Positions 18,979 to 28,606 of a DNA stretch of 64,000 nucleotides are shown piece by piece. Source of the stretch: Pseudomonas beijingensis (GTDB taxonomy: Bacteria > Pseudomonadota > Gammaproteobacteria > Pseudomonadales > Pseudomonadaceae); contig NZ_CP117425.1 of NCBI RefSeq assembly GCF_030687295.1, positions 992,001-1,056,000 of the forward strand, written 5' to 3'. The position numbers and the translations under genes are program-made. The notes under the pieces are model-generated. The model did no database searches. It saw only the letters and a program-made list of their open reading frames with translations, and was not told the DNA's origin. Within the stretch, counting starts at the first letter, position 1, and each line of letters opens with the position of its first letter.

Positions 18979-20523
18979 ATGCAAGCGCAAACAGCGACAC
19001 GGCAACACAACATCGGCGGCAGCTTGCGGTTCAACGGGATCGGCAAATCCTTTCCCGGCGTGCAGGCGCTGGCCAATATCAGTTTCGTCGCACATCCGGG
19101 GCAGGTGCATGCCTTGATGGGCGAGAACGGCGCGGGCAAGTCCACGTTGCTGAAGATCCTTGGTGGCGCCTACATCCCGAGCAGCGGTGACCTGCAGATC
19201 GGCGAACAGACGATGGCCTTCAAAGGCACCGCCGACAGCATCGCCAGCGGGGTGGCGGTGATTCACCAGGAACTGCACCTGGTGCCGGAAATGACCGTTG
19301 CTGAAAACCTGTTTCTCGGCCATTTGCCGGCGCGTTTCGGCTTGGTCAATCGTGGCGTGCTGCGCCAGCAGGCGCTGACGCTGCTCAAAGGCCTGGCCGA
19401 CGAGATCGATCCGCAGGAAAAAGTCGGTCGCCTGTCCCTCGGCCAGCGCCAATTGGTGGAAATCGCCAAGGCCTTGTCCCGTGGCGCCCACGTCATTGCC
19501 TTCGACGAACCCACCAGTAGCCTGTCGGCCCGGGAAATCGACCGTTTGATGGCGATCATCGCCCGCTTGCGAGACGAGGGCAAAGTGGTGCTGTACGTCA
19601 GCCACCGCATGGAAGAAGTGTTCCGCATCTGTAATGCGGTGACGGTGTTCAAGGACGGTCGTTATGTCCGGACCTTCGAGGACATGAGCGAGCTTACCCA
19701 CGATCAGTTGGTCACGTGCATGGTCGGTCGCGACATCCAGGACATCTATGATTACCGCCCTCGGGAGCGCGGTGATGTGGCGCTGCAGGTGAAGGGCCTG
19801 CTGGGGCCGGGCTTGCGCGAACCAGTGAGCTTCCAGGTGCACAAGGGCGAGATCCTCGGCTTGTTCGGGCTGGTCGGTGCCGGTCGTACCGAGCTGTTTC
19901 GCTTGCTCAGTGGCCTGGAGCGCCAGAGCGAGGGAAGCCTCGTGCTGCACGGCAAGGAATTGAAATTGCGTTCGCCCCGGGATGCCATCGCCGCTGGCGT
20001 GCTGCTCTGCCCGGAAGATCGCAAGAAGGAAGGCATCATCCCGTTGGGCAGCGTGGGCGAGAACATCAACATCAGTGCGCGCCCGGCTCATTCCACCCTT
20101 TGCTGCCTGCTGCGCGGTGATTGGGAGCGGGGCAATGCCGACAAGCAGATCAAGTCGCTGAAGGTGAAGACCCCGGCGGCCAGCCAGAAAATCATGTACC
20201 TGTCCGGCGGCAATCAGCAGAAGGCGATTCTCGGTCGCTGGCTGTCGATGCCGATGAAAGTCCTGCTGCTGGATGAACCGACCCGTGGCATCGACATCGG
20301 CGCCAAGGCGGAGATCTACCAGATTATCCACGACCTGGCGGCCGATGGCATCGCGGTGATTGTGGTGTCCAGCGACCTGATGGAAGTGATGGGCATTTCC
20401 GACCGAATCCTGGTGCTCTGCGAAGGGGCCATGCGCGGCGAGCTGCCGCGTGACCAGGCCAATGAATCCAACCTGCTGCAACTGGCGCTGCCGCGCCAAC
20501 GCGTTGCCGACGCGGCGAACTGA
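18979..20523 (+). CDS. araG: Sugar ABC transporter ATP-binding protein AraG
   Basis: 514 residues with two fused ABC domains. The first has a normal Walker A (GENGAGKST, about residue 52), signature LSLGQRQ and Walker B FDEPTSSLS. The second has the degenerate P-loop LVGAGRTEL typical of the CUT2 family, with LSGGNQQK and LLLDEPTRGID. The ATG at 18979 gives the standard N-terminus; an earlier in-frame start at 18940 would add 13 residues of intergenic sequence. It powers uptake through AraH. Confidence 0.92.
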   Translation: MQAQTATRQHNIGGSLRFNGIGKSFPGVQALANISFVAHPGQVHALMGENGAGKSTLLKILGGAYIPSSGDLQIGEQTMAFKGTADSIASGVAVIHQELHLVPEMTVAENLFLGHLPARFGLVNRGVLRQQALTLLKGLADEIDPQEKVGRLSLGQRQLVEIAKALSRGAHVIAFDEPTSSLSAREIDRLMAIIARLRDEGKVVLYVSHRMEEVFRICNAVTVFKDGRYVRTFEDMSELTHDQLVTCMVGRDIQDIYDYRPRERGDVALQVKGLLGPGLREPVSFQVHKGEILGLFGLVGAGRTELFRLLSGLERQSEGSLVLHGKELKLRSPRDAIAAGVLLCPEDRKKEGIIPLGSVGENINISARPAHSTLCCLLRGDWERGNADKQIKSLKVKTPAASQKIMYLSGGNQQKAILGRWLSMPMKVLLLDEPTRGIDIGAKAEIYQIIHDLAADGIAVIVVSSDLMEVMGISDRILVLCEGAMRGELPRDQANESNLLQLALPRQRVADAAN

Positions 20524-20533
20524 GAGGTAAATC

Positions 20534-21502
20534 ATGACCATTCAAAACAATGCACTGCCAACGGCACGCAAACCCCTGGACCTGCGCCGTTTCCTGGATG
20601 ACTGGGTCATGCTGCTGGCGGCCATCGGTATTTTCGTGCTCTGCACCTTGATGATCGACAACTTCCTGTCGCCGCTGAACATGCGCGGCCTGGGCCTGGC
20701 GATTTCCACCACCGGCATCGCCGCGTGCACCATGTTGTATTGCCTGGCGTCCGGGCACTTCGACTTGTCGGTCGGTTCGGTGATCGCCTGTGCGGGCGTG
20801 GTCGCGGCGGTGGTGATGCGCGACACCAACAGCGTATTCCTGGGTGTCAGCGCGGCGCTGGCGATGGGGCTGATCGTCGGCCTGATCAACGGCATCGTCA
20901 TCGCCAAGCTGCGGGTCAACGCCTTGATCACCACCCTGGCGACGATGCAGATTGTCCGGGGCCTGGCCTACATCTTTGCCAACGGCAAGGCGGTGGGTGT
21001 GTCGCAGGAATCGTTCTTCGTGTTCGGCAACGGCCAATTATTCGGTGTGCCGGTGCCGATCCTGATCACCATCGTCTGCTTCCTGTTTTTCGGTTGGCTG
21101 CTGAACTACACCACCTACGGGCGCAACACCATGGCCATCGGTGGCAATCAGGAAGCGGCGTTGTTGGCAGGGGTGAACGTCGATCGTACCAAGATCATCA
21201 TCTTCGCCGTGCATGGCTTGATCGGCGCCTTGGCCGGGGTGATCCTGGCGTCGCGCATGACCTCAGGCCAACCGATGATCGGCCAGGGCTTCGAGCTGAC
21301 CGTGATCTCGGCCTGCGTACTGGGCGGGGTGTCGTTGAGCGGCGGCATCGGCATGATTCGTCACGTCATCGCCGGCGTGCTGATTTTGGCGATCATAGAA
21401 AACGCGATGAACCTGAAGAACATCGACACCTTCTACCAATACGTCATCCGCGGCTCGATCCTGTTGCTGGCGGTGGTGATTGACCGCTTGAAGCAACGCT
21501 GA
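20534..21502 (+). CDS. araH: Sugar ABC transporter permease AraH
   Basis: 322 residues, highly hydrophobic, with eight to ten predicted membrane helices. The CUT2 permease signature is present (ATGHFDLS-like CLASGHFDLSVGSV, and LGGVSLSGGIG near the C-terminus). It forms the membrane channel for the AraF-delivered sugar. GAGAGG precedes the ATG ten bases after araG. A tandem REP array follows the stop. Confidence 0.93.
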   Translation: MTIQNNALPTARKPLDLRRFLDDWVMLLAAIGIFVLCTLMIDNFLSPLNMRGLGLAISTTGIAACTMLYCLASGHFDLSVGSVIACAGVVAAVVMRDTNSVFLGVSAALAMGLIVGLINGIVIAKLRVNALITTLATMQIVRGLAYIFANGKAVGVSQESFFVFGNGQLFGVPVPILITIVCFLFFGWLLNYTTYGRNTMAIGGNQEAALLAGVNVDRTKIIIFAVHGLIGALAGVILASRMTSGQPMIGQGFELTVISACVLGGVSLSGGIGMIRHVIAGVLILAIIENAMNLKNIDTFYQYVIRGSILLLAVVIDRLKQR

Positions 21503-21528
21503 AGCCAGAAATCGCTGGCGACTGATCT

Positions 21529-21902
21529 ACTGCTATCGCGAGCAAGCTCGCTCCCACAGGTTTTTTGTGTCAGGGCCCTGAACCTCGGCACAGCGCAGAA
21601 CCAGTGTGGGAGCGAGCTTGCTCGCGAAGGCGTCGGCACATCCAACATCTTCTAACCTGACCCACCGCCATCGCGAGCAAGCTCGCTCCCACAGGGTTTT
21701 TGTGTCAGGGCTCTGAACCTCGGCACAGCGCAGAACCAGTGTGGGAGCGAGCTTGCTCGCGAAGGCGTCGGCACATCCAACATCTTCTAACCTGACCCAC
21801 CGCCATCGCGAGCAAGCTCGCTCCCACAGGGTTTTTGTGTCAGGGCTTTGAACCTCGGCACAGCGCAGAGCCAGTGTGGGAGCGAGCTTGCTCGCGATAG
21901 CG
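21529..21902. repeat. Three tandem 135-bp units, each a REP inverted pair
   Basis: ATCGCGAGCAAGCTCGCTCC recurs at 21535, 21670 and 21805, exactly 135 bases apart. Each unit also holds the inverted mate (GGGAGCGAGCTTGCTCGCGA) and the same spacer (GAACCTCGGCACAGCGCAGA). The spacers are nearly identical, differing at a few positions such as GGCCCTG/GGCTCTG/GGCTTTG, so the units arose by recent tandem duplication of a whole BIME. The array lies between convergent araH and the next minus-strand gene. Confidence 0.92.
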
Positions 21903-21921
21903 TCCTCCCTGATGCCAACCA

Positions 21922-22302
21922 TCACCCCGCCTTGCGCAACGCTTCGACCAACTCCTGTTTGCGCATCTTCGAACGCCCGGGAATATTTTTCGCCCGGGCC
22001 TCCTTCATCAGGCTGTCCACGGTCTGGGTTCCATGGGAGGCTTTGCTGGTGCGCGGGTGACCTTCGCGGGTCTTGGCGGCGCGGCGGGCCGATTCCTTGC
22101 GGTCGGTTTTCTTGGCCGTCGCCGGTTTTTCCTTACCTGAGCCACCGGAGCGCTCGCCGCCACCGGACTGCTTGTTCACCGTCGCCCAGGCCCGTGCCTC
22201 GGCTTCGTTCTCGGACACACCTTTTTTCTCGTAACTCTTTTCAATGTGTTCGGCCTTGCGCTTTTGCTCAGCGGTGTATTTGTCTTTGCTTCCACGAGGC
22301 AT
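21922..22302 (-). CDS. Basic 'plasmid stabilization'-type protein with Rho_N-like C-terminus
   Basis: 126 residues, strongly basic. The N-terminal half (RGSKDKYTAEQKRKAEHIE, EARAWATVNK) matches small ChaB-like proteins often labelled plasmid stabilization protein in Pseudomonas. A lysine/serine-rich linker leads to a C-terminal SAP/Rho_N-like helix pair (VDSLMKEARAKNIPGRSKM, RKQELVEAL). DNA or RNA binding is likely. The ATG is preceded by GGAGGAACATCCC. The conventional label has no experimental support here. Confidence 0.75.
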   Translation of the reverse strand: MPRGSKDKYTAEQKRKAEHIEKSYEKKGVSENEAEARAWATVNKQSGGGERSGGSGKEKPATAKKTDRKESARRAAKTREGHPRTSKASHGTQTVDSLMKEARAKNIPGRSKMRKQELVEALRKAG

Positions 22303-22334
22303 GGGATGTTCCTCCTCAACTGTCCGGGCAGAGG

Positions 22335-22685
22335 CTACTGGCTGGCGGCGCCACCTTCAGAGCCCGAACTACCGGTCGTGGTTTTCGAGCCCACCCCGGT
22401 CTCGGCGTTATCAGGCGCGGTCGAGTCCGGCGTATTCATGCCACCCTGGCGCCCCGTGTCATTCCCCTGCACGCGCGGATCGGTGCCGGTGCTGGCCGGT
22501 GGCTGGCCATTGTTCAGGCCTCCGCCGCCGTTGCCGTCGGTGTTCAACTTGGGCAGGCCTTGCGTGGCGGGGGAGTTGGACTGCTCCACGGGGTCGGTCG
22601 GCCCGGTGTCCGAGGTAGAAACCGCGAAAGCCACCGAGGACAGCAGCGCGGCGAAGGTGAATGCAGTCAGCCTTGAAGTGATCAT
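22335..22685 (-). CDS. Small secreted Gly/Asn/Thr-rich protein of unknown function
   Basis: 116 residues. A signal peptide (TAFTFAALLSSVAFA) precedes a low-complexity mature region rich in Gly, Asn, Ser, Thr and Pro. The start at 22685 has a strong GGAGG; an earlier in-frame codon at 22829 would bury the signal peptide. It is 32 bases upstream of the basic protein gene on the same strand, so the two may be co-transcribed. I recognise no domain. Confidence 0.65.
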   Translation of the reverse strand: MITSRLTAFTFAALLSSVAFAVSTSDTGPTDPVEQSNSPATQGLPKLNTDGNGGGGLNNGQPPASTGTDPRVQGNDTGRQGGMNTPDSTAPDNAETGVGSKTTTGSSGSEGGAASQ

Positions 22686-22874
22686 GGTGTCGCCTCCATT
22701 TTTTAGAATGCTTACCTGGTCTTGGGCCGTGGCGGTTTGGGGTTGGTGCCTGGGGCGCGACGAATGGCATTTTGGAAAGAGGCTGGCGTCTGCGATCAAA
22801 TAGTTGGATCGGGATGTGACGAGCGGCACCTGGCGGCTTAGTATGGCGCTTTCAATTGGCTACAAGGCCTGTTC

Positions 22875-23357
22875 ATGTCGATCGAGATCCGTCCCGCGCA
22901 ACCCAGCGATGCGCCTCAAATCCTTGCCTTCATCACCGAGTTGGCCGATTACGAAAAGGCCCGCCACGAAGTCATCGCCAGTGTGGCCGACATCGAGCGC
23001 AGCCTGTTCAGTGAAGGCGCGACTGCCCACGGGCTGATCTGCCTGCGTGATGGCGTGCCGATCGGTTTCGCGGTGTTCTTCTTCAGCTATTCCACCTGGC
23101 TGGGCAGTAACTGCCTGTACCTGGAAGACCTGTACATCACACCCGAACAGCGCGGCGGCGGGGCAGGGAAGACGCTGTTGCGGCATCTGGCGAAGATCGC
23201 CTGTGACAACGATTGCGGTCGCTTCGAATGGAGCGTGTTGGACTGGAACACGCCGGCCATCGAGTTCTACAAATCCCTCGGCGCGCAACCACAGGAAGAG
23301 TGGGTGCGCTACCGAATGGACGGCAAGGTGCTACGGGATTTCGCGAACGGCAATTGA
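22875..23357 (+). CDS. GNAT family N-acetyltransferase
   Basis: 160 residues covering the whole GNAT fold. Motif A (LEDLYITPEQRGGGAGKTLL) holds the pyrophosphate-binding R/Q-x-x-G-x-G/A loop for acetyl-CoA, followed by DWNTPAIEFYKSLGA. The pattern resembles the diamine/thialysine acetyltransferase (SAT-like) branch, but the substrate cannot be assigned. It is convergent with the GST gene, whose stop is four bases away. Confidence 0.88.
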   Translation: MSIEIRPAQPSDAPQILAFITELADYEKARHEVIASVADIERSLFSEGATAHGLICLRDGVPIGFAVFFFSYSTWLGSNCLYLEDLYITPEQRGGGAGKTLLRHLAKIACDNDCGRFEWSVLDWNTPAIEFYKSLGAQPQEEWVRYRMDGKVLRDFANGN

Positions 23358-23360
23358 GAT

Positions 23361-23993
23361 TCACGAGTAGGCGTTGGATGCGTACTCGGCAAATCCGGGG
23401 CGCTGTTCGAGCCGCTTGCAATAAGCGGTCACCGCTGGATAGTCCGGGCGTTCCATGGGCGTCTGGCGCCAGCGGTGGGCGGACAAGCCAATGAGCACGT
23501 CCGCGAGGGAAAATGCCGTACCGGCCACGTAGGCGCCGGTGCGGTTCAACTGCTGCTCCAGCAAACCCATCTTCTCGTTCCAGCCTTTGACGCCGGCAGC
23601 GATGAGTTGTGGGTCCTGGAAATCCGGGTGTTTGCGCACAAGTCCGTAGAATGCATCACCCCATGACGGGTTGAGTTCTGTGGCTTGCCAGTCCATCCAC
23701 TGCTCGACACGCGCCCGGGCGGCAGGTTCGACGGGCAGCAGATCGCTGCGCCCATGCTTGCCCACCAAATAGCGGCAAATGGTGTTCGACTCCCAGAGCA
23801 CGCCATTCTCATCAATGATCACTGGCACCTGGGCATTGGGATTCAAGGCCAGGAATGCCGGGTCATGGGTCGAGGCAAAGCCGATGCCCCAGTCTTCGCG
23901 CTCGTAGGCGATGTCCAATTCCTGGCAGGTCCACAACACTTTTCTGACGTTGATCGAGGAAGTGCGACCGAGGATTTTCAGCAGTTGTCCCAT
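23361..23993 (-). CDS. Glutathione S-transferase family protein
   Basis: 210 residues. An N-terminal thioredoxin-like domain with GRTSSINVRKVLW and the glutathione-contacting VPVI and ESNTICRYL motifs is followed by the all-helical C-terminal domain. It resembles the YfcG/GstB-like group of bacterial GSTs. I chose the ATG at 23993; a GTG one codon upstream is possible. It is divergent from the dgoK promoter. Confidence 0.9.
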   Translation of the reverse strand: MGQLLKILGRTSSINVRKVLWTCQELDIAYEREDWGIGFASTHDPAFLALNPNAQVPVIIDENGVLWESNTICRYLVGKHGRSDLLPVEPAARARVEQWMDWQATELNPSWGDAFYGLVRKHPDFQDPQLIAAGVKGWNEKMGLLEQQLNRTGAYVAGTAFSLADVLIGLSAHRWRQTPMERPDYPAVTAYCKRLEQRPGFAEYASNAYS

Positions 23994-24081
23994 CACTTTT
24001 TCCCTAGTTGTTTGGCGTCCGGTCAGAAAACGTAGCAGGGTCTTGGGCGGATGGCGATTGGCTTTGTCGTTCGCGGATTTT

Positions 24082-24141
24082 ATCCCAATATATGGGAGTG
24101 ATATTTATATATTGAGATTATGTCGCGCCCGGGTTTATAGT
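24082..24141 (+). promoter_or_regulatory. Palindrome-containing promoter of dgoKAD (copy 2)
   Basis: ATCCCAATATATGGGAG (24082-24098) is followed by TTGAGA (24112-24117) and TATAGT (24136-24141) with an 18-base spacer. The layout and much of the surrounding sequence match the promoter at 16670-16729. It controls dgoK, whose ATG is 41 bases downstream. Confidence 0.75.
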
Positions 24142-24181
24142 CCGTCTCACTCACTGCCAAAAAACAGAACAGGTGAAGCGG

Positions 24182-25162
24182 ATGCAGGCGCAATTGATCG
24201 CGCTCGATTGGGGGACCACCTCATTACGGGCTTACAAACTCGCAGCCGGTGGCGAGGTGCTCGAGCAGCGTTCGCTGTCATCGGGGATCATGCAGTTGCC
24301 CTCCGGGCCGCGAAGCGTGGCCGGTCGGGTGTGCATCGACGGTTTCGAACTGGCCTTCGACGAGGCCTGCGGCGACTGGCTCGACGCACAGCCGGGCTTG
24401 CCTGTGATTGCCTGCGGCATGGTCGGCAGTGCCCAGGGCTGGCGTGAAGCGCCGTACTGCGACACACCCGCCAACGTCGCCAATCTCGGACATTCCCTAC
24501 AAACCGTTCGCAGCCTTCGCGGTGTCGATGTGCACATCGTACCGGGGGTGATTCAGCGCTCACGCTTGCCCAATGTCATGCGCGGCGAAGAAACCCAAGT
24601 GCTCGGTGCCTTGCACAGCCTGCCGGACGAAGCGGTGCTGATCGGCCTGCCCGGCAGTCATTCGAAATGGGTAGAAGTGGCCGATGGCTGCATCGTGCAT
24701 TTCGATACCTTCATGACCGGCGAGATCTTCGCCGTGCTCAGCGACCACAGCATTCTCGGCCGTACCCAGCAACGGAATGTGACGTTCGATGGCGCGGCCT
24801 TTGATCGCGGCGTGCAGGTAGCGTTATCGGTAGACGGCCAGATCGGTCCGTTGTCCACCGTGTTCAGCGCCCGCAGCCTGGGCTTGACCGGCGAGCTGGC
24901 GGCCAGCGCCCAGGCGGACTACCTCTCGGGCCTGTTGATCGGCCATGAACTGACGGCGTTGGCCGAGGTACAGCGCCGGCGCCGCGACAGCCTGCACCTG
25001 CCGACGGTGGTGCTGATCGGCAACTCCCAACTCTGTGTCCGTTATCAACGGGCCCTCGACGCCTGCGGCTTCGCCCGGGTGGTCCTGGCCGAACAGGCCA
25101 CCGAACGCGGTTTGTGGCAACTGGCCGTGGCGGCCGGGTTGCTCGATTCCACCGTCCCCTGA
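24182..25162 (+). CDS. dgoK: 2-dehydro-3-deoxygalactonokinase
   Basis: 326 residues. The N-terminal LIALDWGTTSLRAY is the sugar-kinase/actin-like phosphate loop of DgoK; IACGMVGSAQGW and GLPGSHSKWV are further family motifs. It phosphorylates 2-keto-3-deoxygalactonate with ATP. The ATG at 24182 follows AACAGGTGAAG. It opens the dgoK-dgoA-dgoD operon, 19 bases before dgoA. Confidence 0.93.
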   Translation: MQAQLIALDWGTTSLRAYKLAAGGEVLEQRSLSSGIMQLPSGPRSVAGRVCIDGFELAFDEACGDWLDAQPGLPVIACGMVGSAQGWREAPYCDTPANVANLGHSLQTVRSLRGVDVHIVPGVIQRSRLPNVMRGEETQVLGALHSLPDEAVLIGLPGSHSKWVEVADGCIVHFDTFMTGEIFAVLSDHSILGRTQQRNVTFDGAAFDRGVQVALSVDGQIGPLSTVFSARSLGLTGELAASAQADYLSGLLIGHELTALAEVQRRRRDSLHLPTVVLIGNSQLCVRYQRALDACGFARVVLAEQATERGLWQLAVAAGLLDSTVP

Positions 25163-25181
25163 ACCTGACTGGAGGTCTGAC

Positions 25182-25802
25182 ATGCTCACACAAGCACTGG
25201 CGCACAACGGGCTGATCGCGATCCTGCGGGGTCTGCGTCCCGAAGAGGCGGCGGCCATCGGCGAAGTCCTGTACAGCGCAGGATTTCGCGTCATCGAAGT
25301 ACCGCTCAATTCCCCCGAGCCGTACGAAAGTATCCGCATCCTGCGCAATACCTTGCCCGCTGATTGCCTGATCGGTGCCGGCACCGTGCTCACGCCGGAA
25401 CAGGTCGAGCAGGTGAGAGCCGCCGGTGGTCAAGTGATCGTCATGCCCCACAGCGATCCGAAGGTGCTGCGCGCGGCGAAAGCGGCGGGCTTGTACCTGT
25501 CGCCAGGCGTCGCCACGCCCACCGAAGCCTTTGCCGCATTGGCCGAAGGCGCCCATGTGCTGAAGATGTTTCCCGCCGAGCAAATGGGCCCGGCGGTGGT
25601 CAAGGCCTGGCTCGCGGTGCTGCCGGCCGGGACCGTGCTGGTGCCGGTGGGCGGGATCACACCGGACAACATGGCGGTGTTCGTCGAGGCTGGCGTCAAG
25701 GGTTTCGGCCTCGGCTCCGGGCTGTTCAAGCCGGGCCTGACAGCGGATGAAGTGGCGGTACGCGCCAAGGCCTACGTGGCCGCATGGAATGCCTTGAACT
25801 GA
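25182..25802 (+). CDS. dgoA: 2-dehydro-3-deoxy-6-phosphogalactonate aldolase
   Basis: 206 residues of the KDPG/KHG aldolase TIM barrel. GLIAILRG, the conserved glutamate in [13 protein letters not shown] and [10 protein letters not shown] are visible. The DgoA family has this LNSPEP pattern, unlike Eda. It splits 2-keto-3-deoxy-6-phosphogalactonate into pyruvate and glyceraldehyde 3-phosphate. A strong GGAGG precedes the ATG. Confidence 0.92.
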   Translation: MLTQALAHNGLIAILRGLRPEEAAAIGEVLYSAGFRVIEVPLNSPEPYESIRILRNTLPADCLIGAGTVLTPEQVEQVRAAGGQVIVMPHSDPKVLRAAKAAGLYLSPGVATPTEAFAALAEGAHVLKMFPAEQMGPAVVKAWLAVLPAGTVLVPVGGITPDNMAVFVEAGVKGFGLGSGLFKPGLTADEVAVRAKAYVAAWNALN

Positions 25803-25851
25803 AGACTTTTCCAGCGCTCCGTGCGCTGCATCTGACAAGAGAGACAACAAG

Positions 25852-27000
25852 ATGAAAATCACCAAGCTGACCACGTTTATCGTTCCGCCGCGCTGGTGCT
25901 TCCTCAAGGTCGAAACCGACGAGGGCGTGACCGGTTGGGGCGAGCCCGTGGTCGAAGGCCGTGCCCACACGGTGGCGGCTGCCGTTGAGGAATTGTCCGA
26001 CTACCTGATCGGCAAAGACCCACGCAACATCGAAGACATCTGGACCGTGCTCTATCGCGGCGGCTTCTACCGCGGTGGTGCTATTCACATGAGCGCCCTG
26101 GCCGGCATCGACCAGGCGCTGTGGGATATCAAGGGCAAGGCCCTGGGCGTGTCGGTCAGTGACCTGCTGGGTGGCCAGGTGCGGGACAAGATCCGTGTGT
26201 ATTCGTGGATTGGCGGCGACCGGCCGGCAGATACCGCCCGGGCGGCGAAAGAGGCGGTGGCGCGGGGCTTCACGGCGGTGAAGATGAACGGCACCGAAGA
26301 GCTGCAGTTTCTCGACACCTTTGAAAAAGTCGACCTGGCCCTGGCCAACGTGGCGGCGGTGCGCGATGCCGTCGGGCCGAACGTCGGCATTGGCGTGGAC
26401 TTCCACGGTCGTGTGCACAAACCGATGGCCAAGGTGCTGATGAAGGAGCTCGACCCGTACAAACTGATGTTCATCGAAGAGCCGGTGCTCAGCGAAAACT
26501 ACGAAGCCCTCAAGGAGTTGGCGCCGCTGACCAGCACCCCGATTGCCCTGGGCGAGCGGTTGTTCTCGCGCTGGGACTTCAAACGGGTGCTCAGCGAAGG
26601 CTACGTGGACATCATCCAACCGGATGCGTCCCACGCCGGCGGCATCACCGAAACCCGCAAGATCGCCAACATGGCCGAAGCCTACGATGTAGCGCTGGCG
26701 CTGCACTGCCCGCTGGGCCCGATCGCCCTGGCGGCGTGCCTGCAACTGGATGCGGTCTGCTACAACGCGTTTATCCAGGAGCAAAGCCTGGGCATCCACT
26801 ACAACGAGAGCAACGACCTGCTGGATTACATCAAGGACCCGCAGGTGTTCGACTACGACAAGGGTTTCGTGAAGATCCCCAATGGTCCGGGCCTGGGTAT
26901 CGAGATCAACGAGGAATACGTCATCGAACGCGCCGCCATCGGCCACCGCTGGCGCAACCCGATCTGGCGCCATGCCGATGGTAGTTTTGCCGAGTGGTGA
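25852..27000 (+). CDS. dgoD: D-galactonate dehydratase
   Basis: 382 residues, enolase superfamily. The N-terminal cap starts MKITKLTTF; the barrel carries the metal ligands D (GVDFHGR), E (FIEEPVL) and E (IALGERLF), with catalytic histidines in DFHGR and LHCPLGP. This set matches DgoD. It dehydrates D-galactonate to 2-keto-3-deoxygalactonate, the entry step of the dgo pathway. A REP pair separates it from the transporter gene. Confidence 0.94.
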   Translation: MKITKLTTFIVPPRWCFLKVETDEGVTGWGEPVVEGRAHTVAAAVEELSDYLIGKDPRNIEDIWTVLYRGGFYRGGAIHMSALAGIDQALWDIKGKALGVSVSDLLGGQVRDKIRVYSWIGGDRPADTARAAKEAVARGFTAVKMNGTEELQFLDTFEKVDLALANVAAVRDAVGPNVGIGVDFHGRVHKPMAKVLMKELDPYKLMFIEEPVLSENYEALKELAPLTSTPIALGERLFSRWDFKRVLSEGYVDIIQPDASHAGGITETRKIANMAEAYDVALALHCPLGPIALAACLQLDAVCYNAFIQEQSLGIHYNESNDLLDYIKDPQVFDYDKGFVKIPNGPGLGIEINEEYVIERAAIGHRWRNPIWRHADGSFAEW

Positions 27001-27072
27001 GTCACGCCTGATCCACCCAAAGTCCCTGTGGTCCTGTGGTGAATGCAAAGCTCATGCGCACCCCAGGTCCCC

Positions 27073-27161
27073 TGTGGGAGCGAGCTTGCTCGCGATGGCA
27101 ATGTATCAGTCACACATGCACCAACTGACACACCGTCATCGCGAGCAAGCTCGCTCCCACA
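27073..27161. repeat. REP inverted pair between dgoD and dgoT
   Basis: Two exact 24-base arms (27073-27096 and 27138-27161) in inverted orientation flank a 41-base spacer. The position inside an operon-like series may stabilise the upstream dgoKAD message or damp transporter expression. Confidence 0.9.
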
Positions 27162-27236
27162 GTTTGATCTTCGCAAGCAGGGAGATCTTCTTCGATGCGC
27201 CCGTTTCCTCAATAAACATAAAAAGAGGCACCTCAC

Positions 27237-28547
27237 ATGCAAGCGCACACCCTGAGCGCGCAAGCGTCGTTGGTGACGCCCAGCCGCAAGCGTTTTTTCA
27301 TCATGGTCCTGCTGTTCATCACCGTGGTGATCAATTACCTGGACCGCAGCAACCTCTCGATTGCCGCCCCTGCGCTGACCAGCGACCTGGGCATCGACCC
27401 GATCCACGTCGGGCTGATTTTCTCGGCGTTCGGCTGGACCTACGCCGCCATGCAGATCCCCGGTGGCTGGCTGGTGGACCGGGTGCCACCGCGTATTCTC
27501 TACAGCGTGGCATTGCTGTTGTGGTCGGTGGCCACGGTGATGCTGGGGTTCGCCGCCAGTTTCATCGCGCTGTTCGTGCTGCGCATGGCGGTGGGTGCCC
27601 TGGAAGCGCCGGCTTATCCGATCAACAGCCGCGTGGTGACCACCTGGTTTCCCGAGCGCGAGCGGGCCACGGCCATCGGTTTCTACACCTCCGGACAGTT
27701 TGTCGGCCTGGCCTTCCTGACGCCGGTATTAGCCTGGCTGCAACACGCCTTCGGTTGGCACATGGTGTTTGTCGCCACGGGCGCGGTGGGCATTCTCTGG
27801 GCGCTGATCTGGTACGCGGTGTATCGCGAGCCCCGGGATTTCAAAGGTGCCAACGCTGCCGAAATCGAATTGATCCGCGAAGGCGGCGGGCTGGTGGATA
27901 TCCAGGCCGATACCGCCAAGGCCAAGGCGAAATTCAGCTGGGCGGACCTGGGGATCGTCCTGACCCAGCGCAAACTGTGGGGCATTTACCTCGGTCAGTT
28001 CTGTCTCAACTCTACGTTGTGGTTTTTCCTGACGTGGTTCCCGACCTACCTGGTGAAATATCGCGGCATGGACTTCATCAAGTCTGGCCTGCTGGCGTCG
28101 TTGCCGTTCCTCGCAGCGTTTGTCGGCGTGCTGTGCTCCGGGTTTTTCTCCGACTGGTTGATTCGCCGCGGCGCCACCGTGGGGTTCGCGCGCAAGCTGC
28201 CGATCATCGGCGGGTTGCTGATCTCGACCTCGATCATCGGCGCCAACTTTGTCGAGTCGACGCCGCTGGTGATCGCTTTCCTGGCCCTGGCGTTCTTCGG
28301 CACTGGCCTGGCGTCGATCACCTGGTCGCTGGTCTCGACCTTGGCGCCGGCACGACTGCTCGGGCTGACCGGCGGGGTGTTCAACTTCATCGGCAACCTG
28401 GCGGCCATCGCCACGCCGATCGTGATTGGCTTCCTCGCCAGCGGCGATTCATTCGCCCCGGCCATTACCTATATCTCTGTCCTGGCATTGGCTGGCGCGC
28501 TGTCCTACATCCTGCTGGTCGGGAAGGTCGAGCGCATCGAGTTGTAG
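27237..28547 (+). CDS. dgoT: MFS transporter, probable D-galactonate permease
   Basis: 436 residues, twelve predicted membrane helices, anion:cation symporter family of the MFS (INYLDRSNLSIAAPALTSDL at the first helix and the loop motif WLVDRVPPRILYS). It is close in type to DgoT/GudP carriers. Its position after dgoD suggests uptake of galactonate with protons. Translation starts at the ATG 27237 with AGAGGCACC upstream. A paralogue of the same family starts the orphan operon at 58829. Confidence 0.85.
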   Translation: MQAHTLSAQASLVTPSRKRFFIMVLLFITVVINYLDRSNLSIAAPALTSDLGIDPIHVGLIFSAFGWTYAAMQIPGGWLVDRVPPRILYSVALLLWSVATVMLGFAASFIALFVLRMAVGALEAPAYPINSRVVTTWFPERERATAIGFYTSGQFVGLAFLTPVLAWLQHAFGWHMVFVATGAVGILWALIWYAVYREPRDFKGANAAEIELIREGGGLVDIQADTAKAKAKFSWADLGIVLTQRKLWGIYLGQFCLNSTLWFFLTWFPTYLVKYRGMDFIKSGLLASLPFLAAFVGVLCSGFFSDWLIRRGATVGFARKLPIIGGLLISTSIIGANFVESTPLVIAFLALAFFGTGLASITWSLVSTLAPARLLGLTGGVFNFIGNLAAIATPIVIGFLASGDSFAPAITYISVLALAGALSYILLVGKVERIEL

Positions 28548-28606
28548 TCCTACGGGGCGGGCGACCATAATGCCGCCCGTTTCCCGCTCACTGTTGAAGG
28601 CCGGCT

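Noticed and set aside
21529-21902. CRISPR array
   Set aside because: The spacing is 135 bp and each unit is an inverted REP pair with conserved spacers; there are no cas genes.
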